A stretch of 21,518 bases of DNA from an uncultured Fibrobacter sp. (GTDB lineage Bacteria > Fibrobacterota > Fibrobacteria > Fibrobacterales > Fibrobacteraceae). The translations under genes and the position numbers were made by a program. The notes below the pieces were generated by a model. That model was not told the origin of the DNA and searched no databases. It was given only the letters and a program-made list of their open reading frames with translations. Location: the NCBI GenBank assembly GCA_934700345.1, contig CAKUXP010000035.1:1-21518 (forward strand), written 5' to 3'. Positions within the stretch are counted from its first letter, which is position 1. Every line of letters begins with the position of its first letter. Shown here in pieces: positions 12,701 through 21,470 of the stretch.

Positions 12701-14227
12701 CACAAAACGTTTCGGGTTGATGCCAAGCATCTTGATCTTATAGCCCAAAATCCGTTGCGTCGTCGCCAGGGCTCGAGCTGCCGGAGCGACCTTTCCCTTG
12801 GCGCTCTTGAGCGCGTCGCAGATAATGTCCCGTTCGTATGTTTCGACCATGCTTTTCAGATCCCCTCGAACGGGAGCGCCTGTCGATTCCGCCGTCTGGA
12901 GAGTCGGCGGCAAATGGTGCGGATAGATGACATTCCCTTCGGCAACGAGAACTGCACGCTCGATACAGTTTTCCAATTCGCGAACGTTTCCCGCCCAGTG
13001 GTAGCTCATCAGCATATCGATAGTCCCGGTGGAAAGCCTCCGAACATCCTTGCCGAGCATCTTGCTGTAACGCTCCAAAAAATGATCTGCCAATAGGACT
13101 ATGTCGCTTTTCCGCTTGCGAAGAGGCGGCACGTAGATAGGAAAAATATGTAGTCGATAATAGAGGTCCTCACGGAACTTTCCCTCGTGGACCATCTGGA
13201 GCAGGTTCTTGTTCGTCGCCGCGATGACTCGGATATTGACGTGAATCGTCTTGTTCCCGCCGACCCGTTCAAATTCGTGTTCCTGCAAAACACGGAGAAG
13301 CTTTACCTGGAGCGTCGCCGAGATTTCCCCGATTTCGTCTAGGAAAATCGTTCCCCCGTCCGCCATTTCAAAACGTCCCTTGTGTTCGGAAATTGCCCCG
13401 GTAAAGGCGCCCTTTTCATGCCCGAACAGTTCGCTTTCGATGATGTTCTCGGGAAGGGCTGCGCAATGGACGCGTACAAAGGGACCGTTCGCCCGGTCGG
13501 AATTGTAATGAATCGCCTGAGCGACCAGTTCCTTTCCCGTCCCCGTTTCGCCTAGAATGAGAACCGTCGAAGGGCTTTTCGCGACCTTCGCTATCTGATC
13601 GAAGACAACCTGCATCTCGCGGGAATTTCCGATGATGTTCGACGGGCGGAAGCGGTCCTTGAGTTCCGAGCGGAGCCGTTCGTTTTCCGCAAGAAGGATT
13701 TCGGTTTCCTCTTCGGCCTGGCGGCGAAGCTTTACAGCCGACGCGATCATCATCGCGATGATTTCGAGTAGGCGCAGGTCCTCGTCAAGCTGATCCTTTG
13801 ACGAATTGAATTCATCGACGCTCAGCGCTCCGACCACTTCCTTTTCTATCGAAATCGGAACACAGATAAAGGCCTTGCCCGAAATTTTTCCTCGACCGGT
13901 ACGGTCTAGAAAGTTCGGGTCCTTGGTGACATCGGGAACGACTATCGGCTTGCCCGTTTCTACGACTTTCCCCGTGATGCCTTCACCGACCTTGTAGCGA
14001 CCTTTCTTCGTCTGAGTCGGAGAAAGGCCCGTAGCAAGTTCAATCGAGATTTCTCCTGTCTGGCGGTTGTACAAGGTGACCGTAGCATGTTGAAATCCCA
14101 TGTACTCGCCAAGCGTATCCATCACCGGGCGCAGGACATTGCGCATGTCCATGTTTTCGTCAAGAATCTGGCTTACCCGATAAAGTAATTCCAGTTCCTT
14201 TATCTTCTGTTCGTCTTTCGTAGCCAT
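12698..14227 (-). CDS. NifA-like sigma-54-dependent activator
   Basis: A 509-residue bacterial enhancer-binding protein. An N-terminal GAF sensor (about 15-168) is joined by a helix to an AAA+ domain (about 195-430) with Walker A GETGTGKE (226-233), the sigma-54 contact loop GAFTGA (273-278), Walker B FLDEIGE (295-301) and REDLYYRL (352-359). A Fis-type helix-turn-helix ends the protein (TTQRILGYKIKMLGI, 489-503), in the form found in NifA-type regulators. The usual WPGNVREL reads WAGNVREL (411-418). GAGG precedes the start. It begins 13 nt after gltD, so it is probably cotranscribed with gltBD and likely controls nitrogen assimilation; its exact targets are unknown. Calling it nifA would go beyond the evidence. 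Confidence 0.88.
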   Translation of the reverse strand: MATKDEQKIKELELLYRVSQILDENMDMRNVLRPVMDTLGEYMGFQHATVTLYNRQTGEISIELATGLSPTQTKKGRYKVGEGITGKVVETGKPIVVPDVTKDPNFLDRTGRGKISGKAFICVPISIEKEVVGALSVDEFNSSKDQLDEDLRLLEIIAMMIASAVKLRRQAEEETEILLAENERLRSELKDRFRPSNIIGNSREMQVVFDQIAKVAKSPSTVLILGETGTGKELVAQAIHYNSDRANGPFVRVHCAALPENIIESELFGHEKGAFTGAISEHKGRFEMADGGTIFLDEIGEISATLQVKLLRVLQEHEFERVGGNKTIHVNIRVIAATNKNLLQMVHEGKFREDLYYRLHIFPIYVPPLRKRKSDIVLLADHFLERYSKMLGKDVRRLSTGTIDMLMSYHWAGNVRELENCIERAVLVAEGNVIYPHHLPPTLQTAESTGAPVRGDLKSMVETYERDIICDALKSAKGKVAPAARALATTQRILGYKIKMLGINPKRFV

Positions 14228-14240
14228 TTATCCTCGCCTA

Positions 14241-15659
14241 TCAAAGAGCGCCCAACACTCCGTTTGCCACGCGCTTGCCGTCTGCGATTGCGCGGACCAC
14301 AAGGGATTGCCCGGTCGCCACGTCTCCAGCAATATACACTCCTTTTGCAGAAGTCATGCCGGTCGAGTCGCGGAAAATGCGCCCGCGTTCATCCGTTTTC
14401 AGGTTGAACGCCCTGACGATTTCGGGAATCGCGTGTCCCGTGAAGCCCATGGCGAGAAGAACCAGATCCGCTTGCAGGACAAATTCCCCATCCGGTTTCG
14501 GCACATTGAACATCCGACCGTCTTCTCCGCGCTTCCATTCGATTTCCGTGCAGCGCAGAGCCTTGACCTTGCCGTTTTCGCCGATCGCTTCGAGCGTGTT
14601 GATATTCCACTTGCGTTCGCAACCTTCCCGATGCGCAGCGGATTCCTTGAAAATGCGTGGCCATTCCGGCCAGGGATTATTCGCGGCACGCTTCATCGGA
14701 GCGTTCGGCATAATTTCTATCTGCATTACATCCAGAGCGCCTTGGCGAATCGCCGTTCCGATACAGTTCGCTCCCGTATCGCCGCCACCGATGACGACCA
14801 CATGCTTGTCCTTTGCATTTTTTGTTTCGTCGAATTCGAAAGTCTCGCCTCCGTTGATGCGGTTCTGTTGGGTCAGATAATCCACGGCAAAGTGGATTCC
14901 CGAAAGTTCGCGTCCGGGAATTCTCAGGTCACGCGGGGTGCGGGAGCCGCAGCAAAGGACGATTGCATCGTTGTTCCGAAGCAGGAATTCGGGAGAAATG
15001 TCTGTGCCGATGTCCACGTTCGTTTCAAAACGGATTCCCTCCTGCTGCATCAACGCGATTCTGCGTTCCACAACCGTCTTCGCCAAGCGGAAATCGGGAA
15101 TGCCGTAGCGCATCAGTCCGCCCGGATGCTCCGCCTTTTCATAGACGGTCACATTTACGCCGGCGCGGTTCAGATATTCCGCACACGAAAGCCCGGAAGG
15201 TCCCGACCCGATAACCGCAACACGCTTGCTTGTACGCACATTCGGCAGGTTTGCATGGACCCAGCCGTTTTCGTAGCCGGTTTCAATTACGCGGTGCTCG
15301 ATTTCGCGGTTGGTCACCGCATCGCCGTCCTGGCCGTTTACGCAAGAGCCTTCACAGAGAGCCGGGCAGACGATTCCGGTAAATTCCGGGAACGGACTCG
15401 TGTCGAGCAGCAAGTCTAGAGCCTTGCGCCATTCGCCAAGGCTTACCGCATGGTTGATTTCGGGAATAACATTTGTCAGCGGACATCCATAAGCATGGCA
15501 GAAAGGAACTCCGCAGTTCATGCAACGCAGAGCCTGTTCCTGGACCTGGTCGCGCGTCATCTCGATAGCTGTCGGTCGGTAATCGCGGATGCGTTCCTTC
15601 ACAGGACGTTCGTCGGCGTTTTTGCGGGGAATGGTGAGAAAAGGTTTATTCGAAAGCAT
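14241..15659 (-). CDS. gltD: Glutamate synthase small (beta) subunit
   Basis: A 472-residue flavoprotein that passes electrons from NAD(P)H to the GltB subunit, allowing glutamine plus 2-oxoglutarate to give two glutamates. N-terminal cysteines C46, C49, C54, C59 and C98, C102, C106 are the iron-sulphur ligands. The FAD motif GSGPSG is 151-156, and the second nucleotide motif GGGDTG is 291-296. The C-terminal GD (YIAGDVATGQSLVVRAI) is the usual FAD closing motif. It starts 14 nt after gltB with GGAGA as ribosome site. Length is typical. Confidence 0.97.
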   Translation of the reverse strand: MLSNKPFLTIPRKNADERPVKERIRDYRPTAIEMTRDQVQEQALRCMNCGVPFCHAYGCPLTNVIPEINHAVSLGEWRKALDLLLDTSPFPEFTGIVCPALCEGSCVNGQDGDAVTNREIEHRVIETGYENGWVHANLPNVRTSKRVAVIGSGPSGLSCAEYLNRAGVNVTVYEKAEHPGGLMRYGIPDFRLAKTVVERRIALMQQEGIRFETNVDIGTDISPEFLLRNNDAIVLCCGSRTPRDLRIPGRELSGIHFAVDYLTQQNRINGGETFEFDETKNAKDKHVVVIGGGDTGANCIGTAIRQGALDVMQIEIMPNAPMKRAANNPWPEWPRIFKESAAHREGCERKWNINTLEAIGENGKVKALRCTEIEWKRGEDGRMFNVPKPDGEFVLQADLVLLAMGFTGHAIPEIVRAFNLKTDERGRIFRDSTGMTSAKGVYIAGDVATGQSLVVRAIADGKRVANGVLGAL

Positions 15660-15673
15660 CTTTCAGTCTCCTT

Positions 15674-18600
15674 TTATCCGCGGTTCTGGTTTTTCATGTT
15701 GTTCAAGGCGCAGCGGTATTCCATCGGGAAGACCTTGACAAAAAGTTCACGTTCACGGTCCCAGTTGGCAAGGATTCTCTTCGCCTTCGGGCTGCCCGTA
15801 TATTTCAGATGGTTCTCGATGAGATGCTTGAGTTCCTTTTCATCGGATTCGTCAAGCGGATCGAGATCGATCATATCCGTGTTGCAGAGGCTGTCAAAGC
15901 GACCGTCTGCATCATAAACATAGGCGATTCCACCGCTCATTCCCGCGCCGAAGTTGATTCCCGTCGGTCCCAGCACAACGACCCGCCCGCCAGTCATATA
16001 TTCGCAAGCATGATCGCCGACGCCTTCGACAACCGCCAGTGCGCCGCTATTCCGAATCGCAAAGCGTTCGCCGGCCCGACCGTTCAGATAAACCTCGCCC
16101 GAAGTCGCCCCGTATAGGATGACGTTTCCACCGATGACGTTTTCTTCCGGAGCAAACGAGCTTCCCTGCGCGGGCTTCACAACTATCTTCGCACCGGAAA
16201 GTCCCTTGCCGATGTAGTCGTTCGCTTCGCCTTCCAAATCTATCGTCAAGCCGTGTGCACCGAACGCGCCGAGGCTCTGGCCCGCGGAACCATTCAAGCG
16301 GAGCGTAATCGTATCGTCCGGGATTCCCGCATAGCCGTACTTCGAAGCGATGCGGCTCGAAATAATCGTTCCGAGCGTGCGATTCGTATTGTGAATCGGA
16401 ACTTCAACTACAACAGGTTCCTTCGTCTCGATGGATTTTTCGACTTTTTTCAGAAGTTCGTAATCCAAGGCTCCGTCAAGTCCCGTCTCCTGATGCATCG
16501 TGCAGCGGACGTCATCCGGCTTAGTCGATGCGCGATACAGAATTCCCGAATAGTCAAGACCCTTCGCCTTCCAGAAGTCGATAGCCTTGTTCATTTCCAG
16601 GAGATCGCTCCGACCGATCATCTCGTCGAACTTGCGGAATCCGAGCTTTGCCATGTAGCCGCGGACTTCTTCTGCGACAAAATTCAGATACTGGATGATT
16701 TGTTCCGGCGTTCCCTTGAAACGCTTGCGAAGTTCCGGATCCTGCGTCGCCACGCCGACCGGGCATGTATTCGAATGGCAATGCCGCATCATCACGCAAC
16801 CGAGAACGACAAGGATTGTCGTCGCAAACCCGAATTCCTCGGCACCGAGAAGCGCTCCGATGACCACATCGCGACCCGTTTTCATCTGCCCATCGACCTG
16901 CAGGCGTACGCGGCTCCGAAGCTTGTTCAGCACGAGCGTCGTCTGGGCTTCGGAAAGTCCGAGTTCCCAAGGAACGCCCACATGCTTGACCGAAGAAAGC
17001 GGAGACGCTCCGGTTCCTCCGTCATATCCCGAAATCAGGATCATATCGGCGCGAGCCTTGGCAACACCCGCAGCGACCGTTCCCACACCCACTTCGGAGA
17101 CGAGCTTTACGGAAATGCGAGCCTTGTCGTTTGCATTTCTCAAATCGAAAATTAGCTGTGCGATATCCTCGATGGAATAGATGTCGTGATGCGGAGGCGG
17201 GCTGATGAGCGTTACTCCCGGTGTCGAATGGCGAACCTTCGCAATCGCTTCGCTCACCTTGTGTCCCGGCAGCTGGCCGCCTTCTCCCGGTTTCGCTCCC
17301 TGGGCAATCTTTATCTGGATTTCCTTCGCGTTCACCAGATACTCGTCGGTCACGCCAAAGCGCCCGCTAGCGACCTGCTTCGTCGCACTCGAAAGGGAAT
17401 CCCCGTTCGGAAGCGGAATGTAGCGCTCGGGATCTTCGCCGCCCTCGCCGCTGTTGCTCTTCGCTCCGATCCGGTTCATCGCAATGGCAATCGCCTCGTG
17501 CGCCTCGTTCGAAATCGCCCCGTAACTCATTGCGCCCGTCACGAACCGTTTCACGATTTCGGAAGCGGGCTCTACTTCGTCGAGCGGGACAGCTGTCGTT
17601 GGCTTGAACGTAAAGAGTCCGCGAAGCGTGCTCTGGTGCTCCGTCTGGTTGTTGATCAGTTCCGCATAGGCGTCATAACGTTTCTGGTTTCCCGTACGGA
17701 CCGCAATCTGCAAATCGGCAATCGCTTCGGGCGTCCACAGATGGCGTTCCCCGTCCTTCCGGTAACGGTATTCACCGCCAGAGGGAAGCAGCGGGCTTTT
17801 GCTTTCAATGGCCGAACGCCAGCGCATTAAAGCTTCCTTGGCAATCTCCTCGATGCCGATTCCTCCGACACGGCTTGCCGCACCGGTAAAGTACTTATCG
17901 ACGACCTCTTTCGAAAGGCCCACAATTTCAAAGACCTGCGCGTTGCGGTAGCTGCGAAGCGTCGAAATGCCCATCCGGCTCATCACCTTTTTCAGGCCCT
18001 TGTTCATCGCATCGATATAATGCTCAATCGCTTCCGTCACCCCGATCCGCTTTGTCAGCTGGTGTGTATTGCTCAGTTCCGCAATCGATTCAAACGCGAG
18101 ATACGGATTGATAGCCGTTGCACCAAAACCGAGAAGGCTCGCGATATGCATGACTTCACGCGCTTCGCCGGTTTCGAGAATTAGCCCGCAGCTAGTCCGG
18201 ACGCCTGCCCGCGAAAGATGCTGGTTTACCGCAGACACGGCAAGAATCGCCGGAATCGGAGCGATTTCATCGGGAAGGTCCTTGTCGCTCAGGATGATAA
18301 TCTTGAAACCTGCGCGAACATTTTCTTCGACCTTTTTGCACAGATCGCTCAGGGCATTTTCGAGAAGCTTCCCGGAAGACAGCGCATCGGAAAGGACCGG
18401 AAAACCCATCGGGACCGTCGCGCATTTAAAATCTTCCTGGTGCAGGGAACGCAAGCGACCGAGATCCTCATTGGAAAGCACCGGATAGCGGAACTTGACA
18501 AGGCGCGCCTGGGAAGGCTCTTCCGCAAGCACGTTGTCGTGAATCCCGAGGAACGTCATCAGGCTCATCACCAGTTCCTCGCGAATCGGATCGATCGGCG

Positions 18601-20158
18601 GATTCGTCACCTGGGCAAAGAGCTGCTTAAAATACCAGTAAAGAAGTTGGGGCCTTTCGGAAAGGACCGCAAGCGGCTGGTCCGAACCCATCGAGCCGAC
18701 AGGCTCCTTTCCATCCGACGCCATCGCGTTCAGGATGAGATCCAGATCTTCGCGCGTGTAGCCGAAAAGCTTCTGGCGTTTGAGAAGCGTCGATTCGTCA
18801 ACGGCAACCTCGCCCACTGCATTGAAGAACCCGTGAATGTCGATATGGTTTTCCTTCACCCAGCGCCGGTAAGGTTCCTTGCGCGCAAAGCGGGTCTTTA
18901 CTTCCCTATCCTTGTAGAAGCGCCCCGTTTCCAGGTTCACCAGGAGCATCTGCCCCGGACGCAGCGAACCCTTTTCCTCGACATCTTCAGCCGGGATTTC
19001 CAGGACGCCCGCTTCCGAAGCGAACACCATGAAGCCGTCTTTCGTAATCGTGTAGCGCGCCGGACGGAGACCGTTCCTGTCGAGCGTCGCCCCGACCCAC
19101 TTGCCATCCGTAAAGGCGACCGCCGCCGGTCCGTCCCAAGGTTCCATGATTCCCGCGTGAAATTCAAAGAACCCGCGCACATCCGGTCCCATCGCATGCT
19201 TCTTTCCCCAGGCCTGCGGCATGAGCATCATCATCGAATGCCCGACTTCGCGACCGCCCAAGGTCAAAAGTTCAAGAACATTGTCTAGGTTGCCGGAATC
19301 GCTCGAACCCTTTTCGAGAATCGGGGAGAGTTTGTGGACATCTTCGCCGAAAAGCGGCGACGCGAGGTTCTTTTCGCGAGCGGCCATCCAGTTGCGGTTT
19401 CCGCGGATCGTGTTGATTTCGCCGTTGTGCGCCATGTAGCGGAAAGGCTGCGCCAAGGGCCAGCTCGGGAACGTATTCGTCGAATAGCGCTGGTGGACGA
19501 CCGCAACCGCGCTGTCGAAGTTCGCATCGTTTAAGTCCGGGTAGAAAAGCGGGACCTGCGGAGCGGTCATCATCCCCTTATAGACAATCGTCCGGGCGGA
19601 AAGACTCGCCACGTAAAATCCGTCCGCACCGTCTGCCGGAAGATCCGTTTCGTGTTCCATCCGCTTCCGCAGCACGAGCAGCGCACGCTCCAAGGCTTCG
19701 CCCGAAATTTCCCTTTCCGGCTGAAGAAACACCTGGGAAATAAAAGGCATCACGGCCCGAGCGGTATCGCCGACGACTTCCGCCTTCACGGGCACATCGC
19801 GAACCGAAAGAATTTTAAAGCGCTCTTCGCCCGAAATTTTTTTGACCAGGTCCATTGCCGCGGAACGCTTCGACGCATCCTGCGGCAAAAAGAACATGCC
19901 CACGGCATAGCGGCCGAGTTCGGGGAGCTTCATCTTCAGGGATTTCCTAAAGAAATTATCCGGGATTTGGACGAGAAGCCCTGCGCCGTCACCGGTATTC
20001 ACATCCGCGCCTGTCGCACCCCGATGGAGGAGATTTTCGAGAACCTTCACGCCCTTTTCGACAATTCCGTGTTCCCGTTTGCCATTCATGTTCAGAACGA
20101 ATCCAACGCCGCACGCGTCGTGTTCATTTTGCGGGTTGTATAGACCTTGAGCCTTCAT
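15674..20158 (-). CDS. gltB: Glutamate synthase large (alpha) subunit
   Basis: 1494 residues from the ATG at 20158, which has AGGAG just upstream; an in-frame TTG farther up (20224) lacks one. The propeptide of 15 residues precedes catalytic C16 (HDA/CGVGF), the class II glutaminase nucleophile exposed after cleavage. The glutaminase, central and FMN-binding synthase domains follow. The cysteines of CVMMRHCHSNTC are the 3Fe-4S ligands. GxGxG-type repeats close the protein. First gene of the gltB-gltD-regulator operon. It makes glutamate in the cytoplasm together with GltD. Confidence 0.98.
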   Translation of the reverse strand: MKAQGLYNPQNEHDACGVGFVLNMNGKREHGIVEKGVKVLENLLHRGATGADVNTGDGAGLLVQIPDNFFRKSLKMKLPELGRYAVGMFFLPQDASKRSAAMDLVKKISGEERFKILSVRDVPVKAEVVGDTARAVMPFISQVFLQPEREISGEALERALLVLRKRMEHETDLPADGADGFYVASLSARTIVYKGMMTAPQVPLFYPDLNDANFDSAVAVVHQRYSTNTFPSWPLAQPFRYMAHNGEINTIRGNRNWMAAREKNLASPLFGEDVHKLSPILEKGSSDSGNLDNVLELLTLGGREVGHSMMMLMPQAWGKKHAMGPDVRGFFEFHAGIMEPWDGPAAVAFTDGKWVGATLDRNGLRPARYTITKDGFMVFASEAGVLEIPAEDVEEKGSLRPGQMLLVNLETGRFYKDREVKTRFARKEPYRRWVKENHIDIHGFFNAVGEVAVDESTLLKRQKLFGYTREDLDLILNAMASDGKEPVGSMGSDQPLAVLSERPQLLYWYFKQLFAQVTNPPIDPIREELVMSLMTFLGIHDNVLAEEPSQARLVKFRYPVLSNEDLGRLRSLHQEDFKCATVPMGFPVLSDALSSGKLLENALSDLCKKVEENVRAGFKIIILSDKDLPDEIAPIPAILAVSAVNQHLSRAGVRTSCGLILETGEAREVMHIASLLGFGATAINPYLAFESIAELSNTHQLTKRIGVTEAIEHYIDAMNKGLKKVMSRMGISTLRSYRNAQVFEIVGLSKEVVDKYFTGAASRVGGIGIEEIAKEALMRWRSAIESKSPLLPSGGEYRYRKDGERHLWTPEAIADLQIAVRTGNQKRYDAYAELINNQTEHQSTLRGLFTFKPTTAVPLDEVEPASEIVKRFVTGAMSYGAISNEAHEAIAIAMNRIGAKSNSGEGGEDPERYIPLPNGDSLSSATKQVASGRFGVTDEYLVNAKEIQIKIAQGAKPGEGGQLPGHKVSEAIAKVRHSTPGVTLISPPPHHDIYSIEDIAQLIFDLRNANDKARISVKLVSEVGVGTVAAGVAKARADMILISGYDGGTGASPLSSVKHVGVPWELGLSEAQTTLVLNKLRSRVRLQVDGQMKTGRDVVIGALLGAEEFGFATTILVVLGCVMMRHCHSNTCPVGVATQDPELRKRFKGTPEQIIQYLNFVAEEVRGYMAKLGFRKFDEMIGRSDLLEMNKAIDFWKAKGLDYSGILYRASTKPDDVRCTMHQETGLDGALDYELLKKVEKSIETKEPVVVEVPIHNTNRTLGTIISSRIASKYGYAGIPDDTITLRLNGSAGQSLGAFGAHGLTIDLEGEANDYIGKGLSGAKIVVKPAQGSSFAPEENVIGGNVILYGATSGEVYLNGRAGERFAIRNSGALAVVEGVGDHACEYMTGGRVVVLGPTGINFGAGMSGGIAYVYDADGRFDSLCNTDMIDLDPLDESDEKELKHLIENHLKYTGSPKAKRILANWDRERELFVKVFPMEYRCALNNMKNQNRG

Positions 20159-20321
20159 ATGTCTCCTATCGTCCGCAGAAGAAGCATCTCCTCTGCAATC
20201 GTCAAGAAGAAAATTACTAGACAAATGGAGCGCGGTAAAGGGGTTTTAAAATTTTCGCCTTACAAAAAAGTCATACCTTTTTGTGAAATCTACAAATTTG
20301 TAATTTTCATTTTTGTCAAGT
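20159..20321 (-). promoter_or_regulatory. gltB upstream region with palindromes
   Basis: On the minus strand TTGACA (20319 to 20314) is a good -35, but no -10 is well spaced; TAGATT lies 21 bp further on. TACAAATTTGTA (20291-20302) is a perfect 12-bp palindrome. ACAAAAA-N8/9-TTTTTGT (about 20262-20284) is a second dyad and could act as a weak folE terminator. No sigma-54 GG-N10-GC site was found: the nearest candidate has GG-N12-GT. The ribosome site AGGAG is close to the start. Confidence 0.4.
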
Positions 20322-20885
20322 CTATCGACGGATATGTGCCATAAACTCGGCGCGGGTCTTTTCATCCGTCTTGAATCGTCCGAGAAGTTGCGTCGTCACC
20401 ATCGTCGCCCCGGGCTTTTTCACGCCGCGCATGGTCATGCACATGTGGCTCGCTTCGAGCAAAACGGCAACGCCTCGCGGATTCAGCTCCCTCTGGATGA
20501 GTTCCGCAATCTGGCGTGTCATCCGCTCCTGAATTTGCGGCATCCGGGCAAAATACTCGACCACGCGCGGAATTTTAGACAGTCCGACAACGCAGTCTCC
20601 CGGAATGTAGGCGACAAAGGCCCTTCCCGTAAACGGCAAGAAGTGGTGTTCGCACATGCTCGCGAATTCGATGTTCGGCACCACGATCATCTCGTCGTAT
20701 TTTTCATGGAACCGCGTTTTCAATATTTCTGCCGGATCGGTTTCCGCATTCAGGCTGGTCATGAGTTCCGCATACATCTTCGCCACGCGCCGCGGCGTGT
20801 CCAAAAGCCCTTCTCGCGCGGGATTTTCGCCCATACCCTCGAGAATCATCCGAAAGCCGCATTCCATCATCTTTAGATTCATCAT
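20322..20885 (-). CDS. folE: GTP cyclohydrolase I
   Basis: Converts GTP to dihydroneopterin triphosphate, the first step to folate and related pterins; a cytoplasmic homodecamer in the family. 187 residues from the ATG at 20885. Zinc ligands C78, H81 (in CEHHFLPF) and C149 (in HMCMTMRGV) are present, as is the signature GLSKIPRVVEYFARMPQIQE. Conserved N-terminal ENPAREGLLDTPRRVAKM is intact. The in-frame TTG at 20933 and the ATG at 20882 are alternatives; 20885 lies 6 nt from TATCTT and has no Shine-Dalgarno, so the mRNA may be leaderless. Confidence 0.96.
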   Translation of the reverse strand: MMNLKMMECGFRMILEGMGENPAREGLLDTPRRVAKMYAELMTSLNAETDPAEILKTRFHEKYDEMIVVPNIEFASMCEHHFLPFTGRAFVAYIPGDCVVGLSKIPRVVEYFARMPQIQERMTRQIAELIQRELNPRGVAVLLEASHMCMTMRGVKKPGATMVTTQLLGRFKTDEKTRAEFMAHIRR

Positions 20886-20891
20886 GCTTAA

Positions 20892-20927
20892 AAGATAGGA
20901 ATTTTGAAATCTGATATCATCTATATT
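20892..20927. promoter_or_regulatory. Divergent folE / HAD lipoprotein promoters
   Basis: On the minus strand ATGATA (20920 to 20915), 17 bp, TATCTT (20897 to 20892), then 6 nt to the folE ATG: this predicts a leaderless folE message. On the plus strand TATATT (20922-20927) is a likely -10 for the lipoprotein gene, about 28 nt of leader away, with ribosome site GGGAG. The two promoters abut, so they may interfere. Confidence 0.5.
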
Positions 20928-20960
20928 TGACAATGAAGAAATCTAAAAAGGGAGCAAAGT

Positions 20961-21470
20961 ATGATTGCGAAAATTTTTGCGGTGGGTTCTGTGGCTGCGA
21001 TGCTCTTGGCAGGCTGTTGCGACAAGCATTGCGAAGAAAACGCTCAAGGTAAGCAGACGGCGCTTCCTGAAAGGACATTTGAACCGCTTTCGCTTTGGAA
21101 CGCTCACGCCCCTGCGAAGGATTCCCTCGAAGCGTTTGTCCGTGCCACGACAGATTCTAATTCTCCGGATTTTATTCCGGCGGAACGCCGCATTGCAGTT
21201 TTTGACTGGGACGGAACGCTCTTTATGGAAACGGCTCCGACCTATTTTGACTGGATGCTTTTTGAACACCGGCGTGAACGCATGGTGGCCGAGGCTCACA
21301 AGGGCATGACCCTTTCTGAATTCGAAGCGTATGTGCGTGCATTTATGCAGTTTCCGCAACCGGGCTACACGGGACTCAAGCGCAGCGAAGCCTATTACAA
21401 GCCGGTCCAAGCCTTTATGGCTACTATCTTTGATATTCATCAAAGGCGATTTCAAGTCGCTAACGCATAA
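20961..21470 (+). pseudogene. HAD-family phosphatase-like lipoprotein, truncated at the 3' end
   Basis: A lipobox LLAGC (C19) follows a short hydrophobic stretch, so the product would be lipidated outside the inner membrane. Motif I of HAD phosphatases is FDWDGTLF (81-88) with D82 and D84. A helical, cap-like stretch follows up to about YYKPVQAF (145-152), then the frame ends after 169 residues. HAD motifs II, III and IV are missing, and the last about 15 residues do not look like the expected continuation. A transposase reading frame on the other strand begins to end at 21460. The likely cause is insertion of a mobile element; the ribosome site and promoter are intact. The exact junction cannot be fixed. 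Confidence 0.6.

Noticed and set aside
14307..15419. Long open frame (370 codons) opposite gltD
   Set aside because: The reverse strand carries unmistakable GltD motifs; this frame resembles no family and has shadow-like composition.
18218..19288. Long open frame (356 codons) opposite gltB
   Set aside because: It is antisense to a highly conserved enzyme, has no ribosome site and its Arg/His-rich translation is what reversed GltB codons produce.
20159..20224. gltB start at an upstream in-frame TTG
   Set aside because: The ATG at 20158 has AGGAG at proper distance and leaves a normal-length propeptide before the catalytic cysteine.
20250..20285. Sigma-54 promoter before gltB
   Set aside because: The only candidate has GG and GT separated by 12 rather than 10 bases and lacks the GC element.
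20886..20933. folE start at a TTG 16 codons upstream
   Set aside because: No ribosome site before it; the extension covers the folE -10 and -35 boxes, and the conserved protein begins after the ATG.
20933..21046. Alternative ATG at 20933 for the right-edge lipoprotein gene
   Set aside because: It is in another frame, reads a basic short peptide and lacks a ribosome site, whereas 20961 has GGGAG and opens a lipoprotein signal.
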